From Arthrobotrys musiformis (Eukaryota > Ascomycota > Orbiliomycetes > Orbiliales > Orbiliaceae): a stretch of 64,000 bases of DNA. Under the pieces are notes generated by a model. That model saw only the letters and a program-made list of their open reading frames with translations. It was not told the DNA's origin and searched no databases. Shown in pieces: positions 47,396 through 59,458 of this stretch; position 1 is the stretch's first letter, and every line of letters starts with the position of its first letter. Made by a program: the position numbers and the translations under genes. The DNA is taken from contig JAVHJL010000003.1 in NCBI GenBank assembly GCA_036971715.1, positions 4,092,001 through 4,156,000 on the forward strand, in the 5' to 3' direction.

Positions 47396-49470
47396 GTCGC
47401 TTGTTTCGAAAAGTGGAACACTCCCCTCAAAGAGTATATTGATAATTTTCTGATAAATTCACAAAAATAATCCATAGGTCTCTCCGTAGGTTAAGTAGTT
47501 GTGGATCAAACACTCAAAGTTACCACTCGAGCCAATCCCTTCTGCGACGGAATACTCCATGATCCGGCGGAACAATGCAACACATCCACACAATACAAGA
47601 AGTCGTCTTTTTGAATCCGGTCGGATCCGTCAAGACGTCCTCCATCTCGAACTAGACCCATTTAGAATTTATACCCCAGATCTGTAAGTCTTTCCCATGT
47701 AAAGTGGCGGTAGGAACATAATGTGGAGACACGTGCGTGAGCCTATCGAGATTGATCAACACCCCTAACATAACGGGTTGTCCGCCTTACGAGTACGCCA
47801 AATGACCAACGTATGAATGTAACAAATGCGTGTCGCGGATGCAAAAGTATTCGTCGGGACATCTTCTAAGACTACGATAAGACGATATCGTTCTATCTCA
47901 GCCATCTAGCTGATGCCGTAATTTTTTGAAAAGCTAATCGAGAAACCGAAGGCTGCACATAGGAAACCAAAGGGTAGCTATAGGTGGTCATGCGAATTCC
48001 AGAATTTTATAGAGGATGGTGAGCTGTTGTTTCCCAGAGACCCTGTACTGGAACCTAAAAACCTGGTCAGAGTCAAAACTACAAAGCAGTCCTTGAGCGA
48101 AAAAGATTAGTGTTTTCGTATTGCTATGGGGATAAAGCTGCGGGGCTTGTATCATTATATGTTTGTTGGTAGTTCATAGTACGCTTATAGGTTATAGTAG
48201 CAGCCGGAGAGCAAGCGGTAGTTCTGGCACCCGCATTATCTAAATCATGCTGGCTATTTCAATTAATCAAGAGGACGTCTCTACACACTAGCGCTGCAGC
48301 GGCTCCGATAGTCGAAACCGCAACGCCAACAACTCACATTTTGGCTGCAATAGAGTTCATCGGCTTGTGTCACAATGGAGGGGAGGCCAGGTGGATCTCC
48401 GTCGATCACAACCTTGTGCAACAGGGGTTCCCAGAACGGCCAAGTGCCCCTTTGGGCTAGTTAGGGCCAAAAATCACACGCAACACGCCAGCGAACAATG
48501 ATCTGTCAATCAACGGAGTGGCTTCCCAAAGGCCTTGGATGATGCATCGTCCCAGAAATACATTGAATCGTAATTACATGCAGACCATTTCTACGAATGG
48601 ATTCATCCATAACGACAAATATGTTCGTTGTAATGAGTCGGCAATGTTTGACTTCTCCGGCCCAAGTCCCAGGAACATTCGGGTGAACAACACGAATCCC
48701 AAATCATACCGTGACTACCACTCAGAATCCAACAGATGACTAACAGGCTAGCCTGCCCCATTTTCTCAGGGCTACTAGTTAGAGCATAGTTCTCGGAACG
48801 AAGCCGAGCAAACCATCAAAAGCACCCGTCAGGCGTGAATGGCAGAACTACCGGCCTAGGCTTGCTGTTATTGGTCTTTATCTTTTACACGCACGGCCGT
48901 TTCATAGAGTCCTAGAGCATGAATTGGCTCCTCTTCCGACAATCTTTACAACTTTATCACAAAAGGATATGAGACCTCCGTTCAGGTATCACAAACGGTG
49001 TAACCGTTGCAGATTGAGCATGCATAATAATGCAGCCCGTGGAAGAGAGGGTCCCGCCAGCTGACGGACATTTTTGCAGGGGGCTTACAAGCTAATCGAG
49101 ACTGATGCAAGACCGTTTATGCGTCGTTGGGCCGAGTATTGTTCCATAATCTGACTAACGGAGTTGGCATCGGATTGGCTATAGTTATAGTAACTTAGCA
49201 ATCTAGTCATCTGGGGGAAGTTTACCCGAGTAAATTCCCCGTGCTTTGAAGGCCAAAATCATGGCAGAAAATTCCTCTCGATTTCCGTAAAAGTCAGGAA
49301 CAGAAATTACTTTGGTGGATGAGAGCTCACCCCATTGTGTAGAATAGTGTGAATGATTGGCTTAAAAGTGCTTAGAAATCGAGATGTCCGTATCCGCCAC
49401 TTACCACAGTTCGATGTGTGTGGAGCGGACGAGGACCGACCCCAACACAATCAATTTTGCCTGGCGCCAT

Positions 49471-49510
49471 GAGCGAACAGGTGAGATGTTGAGCGAACAG
49501 GTGAGATGTT
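49471..49510. repeat. perfect 20-bp tandem duplication
   Basis: Two identical copies of a unit starting GAGCGAACAGGTGAG follow each other directly. Confidence 0.85.
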
Positions 49511-50164
49511 ACACAGATAACCTAGCCACAAAAGTCTTAAACTCTTAATACCGGTTAGTCAACTTTATCTCGATGTAAATACACATTCTTAGCACCCCTG
49601 ATAGCCGTGCCTACTTGCATTTAACGGAGCTAACGTAGAATTTCAGCTGATAATCGGTCAACCTTAACACGGTTCAGGTTCCTGCATCTCGGTTGCGCAT
49701 ATCTGTTTTGATATAGTTCTCGGTACTGAGTCTCCTCGACTAACTTGATATCTGGAGATGGATATGGCGGCGACAACACATATACATTTTTTTCGAGGAC
49801 AATAAGTGCCAGCAGATATATAGATGAACGATGGTGACGTCACGCCCTTGCTTCCATCGAAAGACTACGCCCATTTCGTTCGAACAATGGCTTCATTGTC
49901 TGAGGCAGTTTCACGCGCGAGCTCCTGCAGACATATCTCGGCGTTGAACCGAGCGATAGCGCTAGACTTGTGGCTGGGGTAAGTAGGCTAGGCCCAATAC
50001 TATATCATGAAACGTTTCAAACACAGCTAGGCTTGATTTTTCATGTAGCACATGCGCCTCAACGCCATTCTTTAGCTTTGCTTTGTGAGCGAAGGAAGAA
50101 TACCTAAATGGGTATTGTAGACGGCTTGGTACCTTTAGCATCGGAGTTTTCATCGAGAGAGTAG

Positions 50165-50172
50165 TATATATA
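50165..50172 (+). promoter_or_regulatory. TATA box of the gene at 50421
   Basis: TATATATA lies about 250 nt upstream of the ATG at 50421. Long C/T-rich tracts follow, as in many strongly expressed fungal leaders. Confidence 0.5.
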
Positions 50173-50420
50173 GACACCATTCGGACCCCCCCAAAATATT
50201 TTTACTATTCCCTTCAATCGACAACGACGTTCAATTCAATTCTCCTCCTCGTGCCGGTTCACGAGAAATTTACTTTTCACTTCTTTTTCAATACACACCT
50301 TTTTAATTTGCACTTGCTTCTTCTTTTATCTTTTTTTTGTTCATTTTCTCTATTGGTTTGACACCATAGTTCGTGAAAAGAAATCATCAACCGCACAGCC
50401 AACAACGTATATATTTCGCA

Positions 50421-51555
50421 ATGGCCAGCACTTTGAGACAAACGATCTTTTTGGGAGTTTTGCCAGCGGGGCTCACATTCTCGATTACTGAAGCTACAGT
50501 CTTCTGTAATACCGGAGGTTACAATGTTACTTGGAGGGACACATCCAATTTTAACGTTTCGAACATGGATGGGCGTTGTATCAACGGTGGGGTAAGAGAC
50601 TTTCGGTTCCAATTAAGCTTTATGAACGTTCGAACTAACTTGGTTACTTCTTTTACAGCGTCAATTTGCCGCACTCGACCCCACAAACACTAGTGGTAAA
50701 ACATGTACTATGTCTACTAGATTCTCCGCGACGATTCCCTCAAGCGGTCAACCGGTCCGCCTTGGAGAGGTAACTTGGGCCAGAGCAAATACACTTGACG
50801 TCTTCGCTCGAGATGTTCCGGGTTGGGCTGAGCTCAAGTTCACTATTTCCAAGGCTTCAGGACGAGGCCTCGCGAGTGGTTCTCTCAAAATCACCCCATC
50901 CAACTTCAAGATGTTCGAGCGCCCGGACAACATCGATTTCCTTCTTACATGGGATAACGGCAAGACGGAAACCGGCCAAACATCGATCGCCCCTGATATC
51001 GGAGTTGACCCTCCAAACGTCCACCTCATGTTTGTTCCGGGACAGGACGGAAGAACCCTTGGTGTAACCCTAACACCCAAGGAGGACGTCTTGAACGCTA
51101 TCGCCAGTCAGGCTGTTCGAGGTCTCCTATACGCCAACAAAAAGATGGTAGAGTTTGGCGTCCCCGGTGGCGCCGTTATCATCAAAGTCGTCGAATTACC
51201 CGAGACAATTGAAACTGTTGCTGGTATCTTTTCAGCCGGTGACGATTTTCTTAACGCCATCAAACAGGGCAACAAAAGTGCTGCTATTGTTGCTGCAATG
51301 AAGGTTGCCAAGGGTATCTACGATGTCGGGACGGTAGTGACCGACACACCGGGAGACCTTTCTGGATTCAACAGCCAAGTTCAGAATTTGCTTATCGGCA
51401 AGCTGCCTAATACCTTCAAGGACCTTTCTGAAACTCTTCGAGATGATATCATCTCAAAGATCGTAGATGAAGCTATCAATGCGGCGGACGCGGCCCAGGC
51501 TGCCAAGATTCGTCGTAGAAGACTAGCTCGCAGGAAGTACTTGGGCTACGAGTAA
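50421..51555 (+). CDS. unrecognised protein with signal-peptide-like N-terminus, 355 aa
   Basis: The exons are 50421..50591 and 50659..51555. The 67-nt intron has GTAAGA donor and TTTTACAG acceptor at phase 0. The start is the first in-frame ATG (MASTLRQTIFLGVLPAGL). It gives a hydrophobic N-terminus that could be a signal peptide ending near residue 24, followed by a Cys-containing NTGGYNVTW segment. The central part looks like a beta-rich domain (GEVTWARANTLDVFARD, FLLTWDNGKTETGQT). The C-terminal part is helical and Ala-rich. It ends in a very basic tail RRRRLARRKYLGYE, unusual for a secreted protein. The upstream TATA box and pyrimidine-rich leader suggest good expression. I do not recognise the family. 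Confidence 0.75.
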
Positions 51556-52914
51556 ATATGGGTCCGGTTGCATACGACCTGATTTTGAGCTTGCCTGTTT
51601 TAGTTTTGACACTTGGTTTAGAAGTTAATACGCTGTTTTCATTGGAGCGCTATTGCGGTATTCTAGTCTTTGTTCCATCTTTTGTACATTAGCGCTACCG
51701 GGTCTGCAATATATACCAGAATGGGTTTCAGATAATTTTTTTTACGCGTGAAGTGCTCCAATTGTAATATTCAACTAGGCTCGACTACGAAATAACTTGC
51801 CTTTGGAACTTGAATTGTTTTCTCAAATGCGAAGATCTTAGGAGCAAAAAACTAATTAGTTAAATCCAGGCTTTTTGCTCTGTCCCATGAAACTTCCAAT
51901 TGGGCTCTTGTCTATGAACGAAATTTAGATCGAGTTTTAATAAAGTTGCGATTTCGAGAGAACCTTAGGGAATTCACCGCCGGTAGGTAATGTTTCCTGG
52001 TGCTCAAACTAGCCGACTAATTGCAAATTTGTTGCGTTGCAGTTACATAGCCATATATGGACATAATCCTATTGGGCCGGTTCTGAGGCCAGAATCCAAG
52101 GTCGGAATCAATCCTAGCTACTTCGCATCACATGTATGTACACAATAGCAGCTGCGTGCAGAGGTTCACCATATAGTATACCTCCGGGTACCGCGGGTCC
52201 AGGGAGTAGAGTGGACACTAATCCGATTAGATTTCCATATACATGAGCTAGCAATATTATATTATATTACAATATGCATAAATATAAATATTATGACGCA
52301 AGCTTCGGTCCCCCAGATAGCTGCAAGGGCTGCTAGAAAAAATGTCGAGTTTGTTGATTTGCTACGGCCTTGGCGTGATAATACAACACTGTTATTGGAC
52401 TGAAATGAGGGCTTGCTATAGTTTTACAAGCCTTTGCTACGAAAACTTAACTTTTCCATAGCAGAACTTTTCCAAAAGTCAAGAGCTCTTTCGTCGACGC
52501 AAGCAAAAAAAAACTGGATCCAGAAGTTGCCTTGGCTATTTTATGCCATTGCTACATAGCAAGGGCCCGGCGGTGTGCATTCCTGCTCTTGCAGACATGG
52601 CCAATGCAGGGGGTATTGGAAGTGCAGGTCCAAGACTGGACCGAGCTGTAAGCATATATATAGGCGTCATATGCCCCAAGAGACGGCACCTAACGGAAAG
52701 AATCCTTTTCTTCTAACCGCTGTAGCTATAATATAACTAGACCGCGTAATACCTTTTCAGAAAAGTCAATTGAAATAATAACTCGAGGGGTACCTATCAA
52801 TCAGCTTCAAAAGCCCGCGGCTACTCCTTAGACCATCCCGAAGTAGCAGCTCGGAGTTATTTTGGCCTAGTGCTCCATAACCACTAACTACGGAAAACTG
52901 AATTAGTACTCTCA
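51556..52914. other. AT-rich intergenic region
   Basis: It includes a very AT-rich patch around 52240-52295. No gene, RNA or repeat is recognised. Confidence 0.5.
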
Positions 52915-55237
52915 ATGGGCCAAACATCGAGGCCGATTGGGAAAAAAGAGGGCGATGTGGATTGGGCGGGGTGGCCGCAGGTTCCGCATGTTCAGCCGCA
53001 ACAGCACCTAGCCCAGCCTTCTGTTCAACATGGACAAGCGAACGCAGTACAAGGGCCCCCGCAACCTGCCCAGGTGCCTCCAGCCCTACCGCACCCGCAA
53101 GCTGGGCCCCTGCCCAACCGGCGCCGCAGCTACTCCAACCTCAAGGACAGCAACCGGTACAAGTGCCCCTCATCGTGCCCCAAGAACTTTCGCATGCGCA
53201 GGAATCACCAGCGGATAGCCAACTCTTAGAGGGAGAGCAACCCTCAAGCCCAACTGGAAATCCGACATCCGAAGAGTCCGGGCCCGAATCAACAGCACCA
53301 TCCGAAAATTCTGATCAAGATGCAGATGAAAATGAGGGCTTCGAGGAAAAGAAAAAGACGAAAATGCGTGCTTTGCTTTTTATCCTTGAATTCCAGCGTC
53401 TGTACGAAATAAACTCCAAAATACGCCGGACAGGAACTAGGGGCCGAAGGCCGCCTGCACCGCGCGCTAGCAACAGCGAAAAGCGTACGAAGACTACAGA
53501 TGAACTAAAAGTCCCCTGCGATAGTGAAATCGGCGCACCTTCAGGTTCAAGCCCAAGTAAATATTGTGAAGCTGGGCCATCTACAGCCTCTGACCGATCT
53601 CAGTCGTCCGAGAACCTCGGTGCAGCTCCAAGCAACACCGAATTTTGTACGCCTAATAAATCATTTAAACGCCGGCGTAAAAGAGACAGGGGAGAAGGAA
53701 ACGACGAAGGCGAAGATGAAGACCCGTCGCCGCCACAAAAAAGGCCTAAGAAAAAAGACCTGATATCGCTAGGAGGAAAGCTCGCCTGCCCATTTGCCAA
53801 AGGCGATCCCGACAACCATCAACAGTGCCTCGCTATCGGAAGGCAGAATCTATCTGGAATTAAGTCAGTTAAAAATCTGCCCTCGCGCGCCTTCATCAAT
53901 TTTGGAAGGTCTATTGACATGCAACAAAACCACCATAGGGAACATATCAGACGAAACCATCACAAAGGAGAGCTTCCCCAGGGGGTCCGAACCGCAAAAA
54001 ACTGGAATGACGTTTTCGATTTTTGCAGTCCGGGATGGCGACCAAAGCCTTACCCGAGCCCATGTAAGTATTGATATACTAGACCGTTGCACGTCCAGAA
54101 TTTTCTCTATTGAATACTATTTTCTTGCTTCCCCCTCTTTCTTTTGTCCTTGTTTACAGGTAGCTGACGCTTCTTGCTTCAACCAATATTGCCGCAGACC
54201 TGGACATAGTGGAACAATGGCAACGAATACAACCTTTGGCCCACGATCCATATAATATAACTGGAACTTCAGACCCTTCGATATCTAGAGATATCAATGG
54301 CGCATCAAGTAATTTTATTCTAGCCATGGGACTCTTGCGATATAAGCTAACTCCAGATCCTATAGCCAGCCTAGACAATGAACCCTCTTTGTCAAAATTG
54401 CTCGACCCCCGATGGTGTATAAAACATCTTCTGCACTTGATAAAAAGCCCAAACCAGGGACCCAACAGTTGCAATGGTTCTGTTGGCTACCTGCCGCAAT
54501 CGGATCCATTCAACATGGCGTTATTGGATATGGCCAGCCCTCACCTATCCCTAAACGTTGGCAGCGGCGGCACAACCAGTGCTTTGAGGCAAATCCAGGA
54601 TATGGATGATCAAGTCTATGAAGAGTACCAGAGGATGTGGGCTGACCATGGAATAAATTCACTGCAACATTCAGAAGATTTATTGGCAGATATAATGGAT
54701 AGCCTAGGTTTCAACCTCTTAGACCAGGAAGCCCAACCGGATGCTATCCTAAACAGCGGGGCTAATGCCACAATGGATGACGAGCTTACGCACCAACAGG
54801 AGCCGATTTTGCGAACGAAATACCTCCTACACGTTTCTAGAAGCCCCGAAACCCCATCCGAGTACGAAGAACCGGGAACTAAACGATTCAGGTTCAATAA
54901 TTTTGATGAATTCGAATCTGGTTTTGAGAATTGGATGTCCTCACAGTTTGTCGACCCTCAATTTGCCTGGGATAAATCTATCTTTTACAAAGATCTCAGA
55001 AAAGCTTCTCTGTGTTCTCTAGAGGCCGTCATAGCCGATATTCAGGCGACATTGGCACACTACCAAGTCTTCGATGCGGCCTTATACCTCCGATTGCGGG
55101 ACGATTCAGCCCATAGCCGAAGGTTGAAGGGAAAGGCAAGAGTGAGCGAAAGCGGGTGTAATAGAAGCACTGCGTCTACAACTTACACTGGGCCCGAAGG
55201 CGTTGACGTTTCTCAGCACGGCCTATCAGCGACCTGA
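52915..55237 (+). CDS. degenerate C2H2-like zinc-finger protein, four exons, 676 aa
   Basis: The exons are 52915..53046, 53130..53863, 53939..54063 and 54198..55237. All phases are consistent and all introns are GT...AG (83, 75 and 134 nt). The N-terminus is Pro/Gln-rich (PHVQPQQHLAQPSVQ), followed by an acidic region and a bipartite basic stretch (FKRRRKRDRG, PPQKRPKKK) that suggests nuclear import. The core is LACPFAKGDPDNHQQC, then GIKEHIRRNHHKGELPQ after splicing. This C-x10-C...H-x4-H finger is a fungal family feature, followed by WNDVFDFCSPGWRPKPYPSPY. The rest is acidic and Asp/Gln-rich, like an activation or interaction region. A nuclear regulatory role is inferred. The first intron is GC-rich and the least certain border. 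Confidence 0.68.
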
Positions 55238-55983
55238 GTCATGAATGTACGCGCAATCTATAGAGCTCTAGCTCTAGGGGCCGTTTTCCCAGGTTAAATC
55301 GCGCCACCGAAAATTGCGCAGCTTGGGAAGATTTCGAAACCAAAGTGGTACACTAAGGAGACTTAGCGGAGCAAATCCGCAGACTTGGGTTGGTCTGGAC
55401 CACCCGGGAAGCTGGGAACGCGACCAGGTTGGTCGGTCAAATACTATATATCAAGCATATAGACAGCAGCTCCTGATCTCGAACCCCCGCGCAATCAAAA
55501 AAAATAGTGCTCGTTTTATCTGTCTTACGAATCTATTTACGCTAGATGTAATTATAGCGATAAGCTCTGTTTTAGTTCGTAGCTACGCAGCTGAAGATCA
55601 TAGACATAGAAGGCATGTTGTCACTGCACCTGAACCTATATCAAGGCTAGACATCGCGTCCCGCACCAAAGAGCCATTCCTAGCCTCACTCTGAGCTACA
55701 ATACTGGCTAATAGTACATGTGCATGTAAAACTCCACAATCAAATTAGGCGTTGTAATTGCGTTGAGAGATAGCTCTCGGGCTTAGGGCGAATTTATAAA
55801 ATTTATTTGCGCCGTGCATGGGCCTCGAGAAGCCGTAGGTTTGTCTAACCACACTATAGCTATCTAGATTATATCCGGATAGCTAGATATCTTGGAGATA
55901 CAGTTCGAGGCTATAAGATACATACACGTTTGTACCCAAATGGATATGTACATGTACACTATATAAATACTTACCTTGAAGCG
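55238..55983. other. convergent intergenic region, no gene seen
   Basis: Short frames only. A frame at 55314-55694 has no recognisable content. Confidence 0.45.
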
Positions 55984-58543
55984 CTAGTATCGTTTATTCC
56001 TCCGCGCTACAGTACCTGGCCCTCTGGTAAGACCAATAACGCCGACTTGGCCACCCAAATTCAAATCGCCAATCGTGCCGGGCAGGCTCTCTAACTTCTT
56101 CTTAGTGCCCCTAACTAAATCGCCAGGCGCGACGTTGACAACTCCACCCATACCCAAACCAAGCATAAACATATTGAATGTGTTGAGTTTCTCCGTCCAA
56201 CGTCGTCGGAATTGGTAGAGGGCCGCAAGGACCATGATCCCAAAGGCCCAAGCGGCGAGCATTGCCAAAACTACTTCGGGTGGAACCACCCCCGGTACAA
56301 GAACCCTAGCTGGCGTAGCAAGGGTAATGTTAGGGTTCGACCAGCTGAGCGATGTATCAATAGTGCCGTCATACATCAGCTGTAAAGCGTAAGAGTGGTG
56401 CAACCGGAGTAAAGTCGCCCTTAGATCTTCCGCCTGGATAACACTGCCTAGAAAAAACTCGCCCGTTTCCGTATTTCTCTGTTCTCGCCAAAAGAACCCT
56501 GTACTGGTCAACAGATTATAGTACCAGTCTGTAAACAAATCGATCCTTCCTATTATCCCTTGTGAAAGGGTAATCGTGTTGAGAGTCCAATACCTAGCAG
56601 ATACTGCCCGATTTACGACTCCATGTTCGAAGCGTAGGGGTGTGATGTACTCAACAACGTTCCCACCGCGAAGCTTGGGGATCGTTGATGTGAAGTTTGA
56701 GTAGGACGATTTAACCCCGTCCACGTCCGCGAATCCAACATCTGAGCTAGCGAAGCATCGGCAACCGACAGCCGCTTGGTCAGAGTACAAGCCCCGCAAA
56801 CCCACCAGTTCATTCTTTTCAACCCCACGAACTGTAACGTTTACATAACCCCTAGCTGTCAACACGCTGCTAGGTCTTTGCTGCCACAGTGCGACTTCCA
56901 TTAGGACGGGCTCGTTGATCCCCGGGATCTCATCCATCTCTGTGTAGCCCCCGTATCTGAACCGTGTTGAGTACGAGAAGTTTGACCACGGTATACTAGT
57001 TCCGACCTCCATTGAAGCATTTAAATACGGTTGCCTTAGCCCCGTCTGATTCGTTCTAAGCAGAGTCACGATCGAAGGCCCGCTATCATCCTCGGTAGCA
57101 GGGTACAATATCCCGTTTCTCCCTAGATCCCGGTTCCGGAAATCGGTGACATTTTGTCGTTTGTTTAATATTGTAAATTCGGAGGCAGATTTGACGACGG
57201 TGCAGTTATAGCTAATGAGTAAGCCGAATACTCTCTTTGCTACGAATGGCGAATCCGCTTGAGGCGCTAGAAATATTGGGATCGTCGCATCATCAGGTAA
57301 CATATTTCCGCTCGTTACGTTTAAGGGCGCCTTGGAGCCCTCTTCAGTGTAGAGCTGTCCCCGGGGTAGCTGTCCGACAACCCCAGACGTTCTGCCGCTG
57401 GTCTCGCGATCTAGAAAATCTTGACCGCTCCTCTGACTAACATGTTAGGTTGTATAGGTTAGTATGTGGGTTATCCCCAATCATTGAGACCCGGTTTACC
57501 TACTTAAAGCTGGTCTCGTTCCGACCAAGAAGATTTCCACCCCTTGGACCACCCCGAAGATCAATCGCAAATCCATCGACGGTTTGCATAGTAAGGCCTG
57601 TTAGCGGCCAAGCTATGAATCCAAGGATGTTAAGGATTGTGAGCATGTTCCACAGTCGGCCATTGTTTTGTCCGCGCAGAGACCCTCTCTTTACCATTAC
57701 AAACACGCTTTTAGCCCAGGTACTTGGATCTGAAAAGCTACTGGCAGCTAGCTCCAAAAGCCTGAAAATTGATGTTTGAGTACTCTTCTCTCTTGAGGCA
57801 AAATTGGAGGGAGAACCTACACTCTAGAGTTTGCGGGTGACCAGAACTTCGCCATAGTCATTGACGCCACCGACCCAGAAATACAGTACGTTCCCAGATT
57901 GAGACCAAAAGCCGCCAAAACGAACCACGAATAGCTTACAAGTTCGGCGTTATCTATGTAGCCTCTCACCACCCATGCCTCTCCACTCTCCTCCGGATAT
58001 CTTAGCCATCTTAAATACGTCAGCGTATAGTAGAACACGATGGTAAGCGGAATAATAATTGATAATGAGGCTCGTAGGAGAAAGCGGTCGAGGGGCTGGC
58101 CCGGATCCCCGCTGTTGGGATTCTAGTTAATATCTCAATAATTTCAGCACTTCGCAACCTCAATACAATCGAGGTATTCGAGGGTATACCCACCGGGTTT
58201 ATAGAATTTCCATGACTTCTATCAAAAGATGTCGATGACCCCACCTTGACCTATAGAGTGGATAGTTAGGAAGTGTGTCTGGACTCGGGACTCGACGAAA
58301 CGCTGAATTAGGCGGCATCGACGCATATTCACATACAGACGCATCAGGTACAGGCTTTCTTGGAAGCGTAGACAGACTGATTGGTTCGGATGGCTCGTAG
58401 ACCCCGTCTATGGGCGTATATCCGTTAGGACTCGGCCATGAGCTTAGAGTTTCTCCGCCTAGGCTTCGTGAGGCATACTCGTGATCGGTATCCCCACCTC
58501 GGTATAACAATGTTTGATATCTTGACCTATGGTCGTGGGACAT
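55984..58543 (-). CDS. fungal multi-pass membrane protein, four exons, 764 aa
   Basis: The exons are complement(55984..57436, 57504..57761, 57821..58111, 58251..58543). Introns are 59-139 nt and the phases all fit. The first intron could also start six bases further in, at 58244, adding two residues. The start is the first ATG (MSHDHRSRYQ). The N-terminal 95 residues are polar and Ser/Pro-rich. TM1 lies at about 112-131 (SLSIIIPLTIVFYY), TM2 at about 160-185 (YSWFVLAAFGLNLG) and TM3 near 225-245 (LTILNILGFIAWPL). A large region of about 410 residues with several N-x-S/T sites (for example NVT, NQT, NFS) precedes TM4 at about 669-690 (VVLAMLAAWAFGIMVLAAL). The glycosylation sites suggest that this region is extracytoplasmic. 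The tail is basic. I do not recognise the family. Confidence 0.78.
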
Positions 58544-59272
58544 TTGACAAAGAAAAAACAACAAAAAAAAACTTTGAAGGAAATTTTAAAAAGGAAAGCG
58601 AAGAAAAGGGGACGAAATCCAAATCCGACTTTTATCTGCTGTCGATTCAGTTAATAAAAATGAAAATGAAATTCAATAACCTGAAAGGCCTAGGGTGGTA
58701 CAAAGTCTCATTTATATCCCGGCTGCCGCAAGTAGTATACGTATAACCAAGTTCGACTCCGCGCTCCGTAAAATTTAAAAGCTTGTCAACTGAACAAATC
58801 GCAACGCATCGCATCAGCGGTGCCCAGACACACTCGCAGCCAGCCATTAACCGCCAAGACACCTCCCTATTTTCTGACTCAGCCCGCTATTATTTTAAAT
58901 ACTTGAAGGCGGAGAACTGAGCTGTGCTGCCAACATCAGGAAAATTCGAATCGCCTTCCCGTTCTCCTTTTGCTATACCATGTCGGTAGTTTAGCGCCGA
59001 GTAACAGATAGCATTGCCTCGGAGGCTCCTCAACCGTTTAGATAGCCGAAGCCCGATTAATTAGCTTAGACTATTGACTGACCTTAACTTGGTCTGGAGC
59101 GAAGACTGATCTCCCCTAGGCTCTGACCTCGATAACACAGTGCCAACACGCAGCATACAAAATCCATGATCTAGGTGTCAAGGATCAAATGTATGTACAG
59201 TCTCCATCATATTAATGAAATGCTTTTGAGAAAAATTGCAAAATGATACCAATATATTAATTGCTGCCGAAT
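58544..59272. other. intergenic region, purine-rich at start
   Basis: A/G-rich DNA at 58550-58620 is the pyrimidine-rich leader of the minus-strand membrane-protein gene. Nothing else is recognised. Confidence 0.5.
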
Positions 59273-59458
59273 CTACTTCAGTCTTTTGAGAGGGCTAGAT
59301 TTAGAGCGCTTCGCAATATACTCATCGACATCGAGAGAAGTTCGAAGTACTTCACACTCCACTGAATTGACTGACGGCTTGTTTTCACAGCGGCCCGCTC
59401 GGGCCCACCACCCGTGCGAAAGTTGCAATTGAGATGATCGTTGACTAGTTAGTGCCAT
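59273..59458 (-). CDS. small hypothetical protein, 61 aa
   Basis: An ATG-started frame (MALTSQRSSQLQLSHGWW) has balanced codon use and a basic C-terminus (AKRSKSSPLKRLK). It carries no domain or signal peptide. It may be a free-standing small gene or the terminal exon of a longer one. Its function is unknown. Confidence 0.32.
   Translation of the reverse strand: MALTSQRSSQLQLSHGWWARAGRCENKPSVNSVECEVLRTSLDVDEYIAKRSKSSPLKRLK

Larger units (their letters stand above)
47396..50420. other. gene-free stretch with a tandem duplication and promoter
   Basis: This stretch holds the 20-bp tandem duplication at 49471-49510 and the promoter of the next gene. Other frames are short and not convincing. 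Confidence 0.5.

Noticed and set aside
52915..53229. Apparent frameshift near 53100 in the Pro/Gln-rich part of the zinc-finger gene
   Set aside because: A phase-0 GT...AG intron at 53047-53129 joins the ATG frame to the downstream frame, so no sequence error or pseudogene needs to be assumed.
54064..54197. Apparent frame break between the zinc-finger region and the C-terminal exon
   Set aside because: Using acceptor GCCGCAG at 54197 instead of the nearer TTTACAG restores the frame and gives the family-typical PYPSPYL junction.
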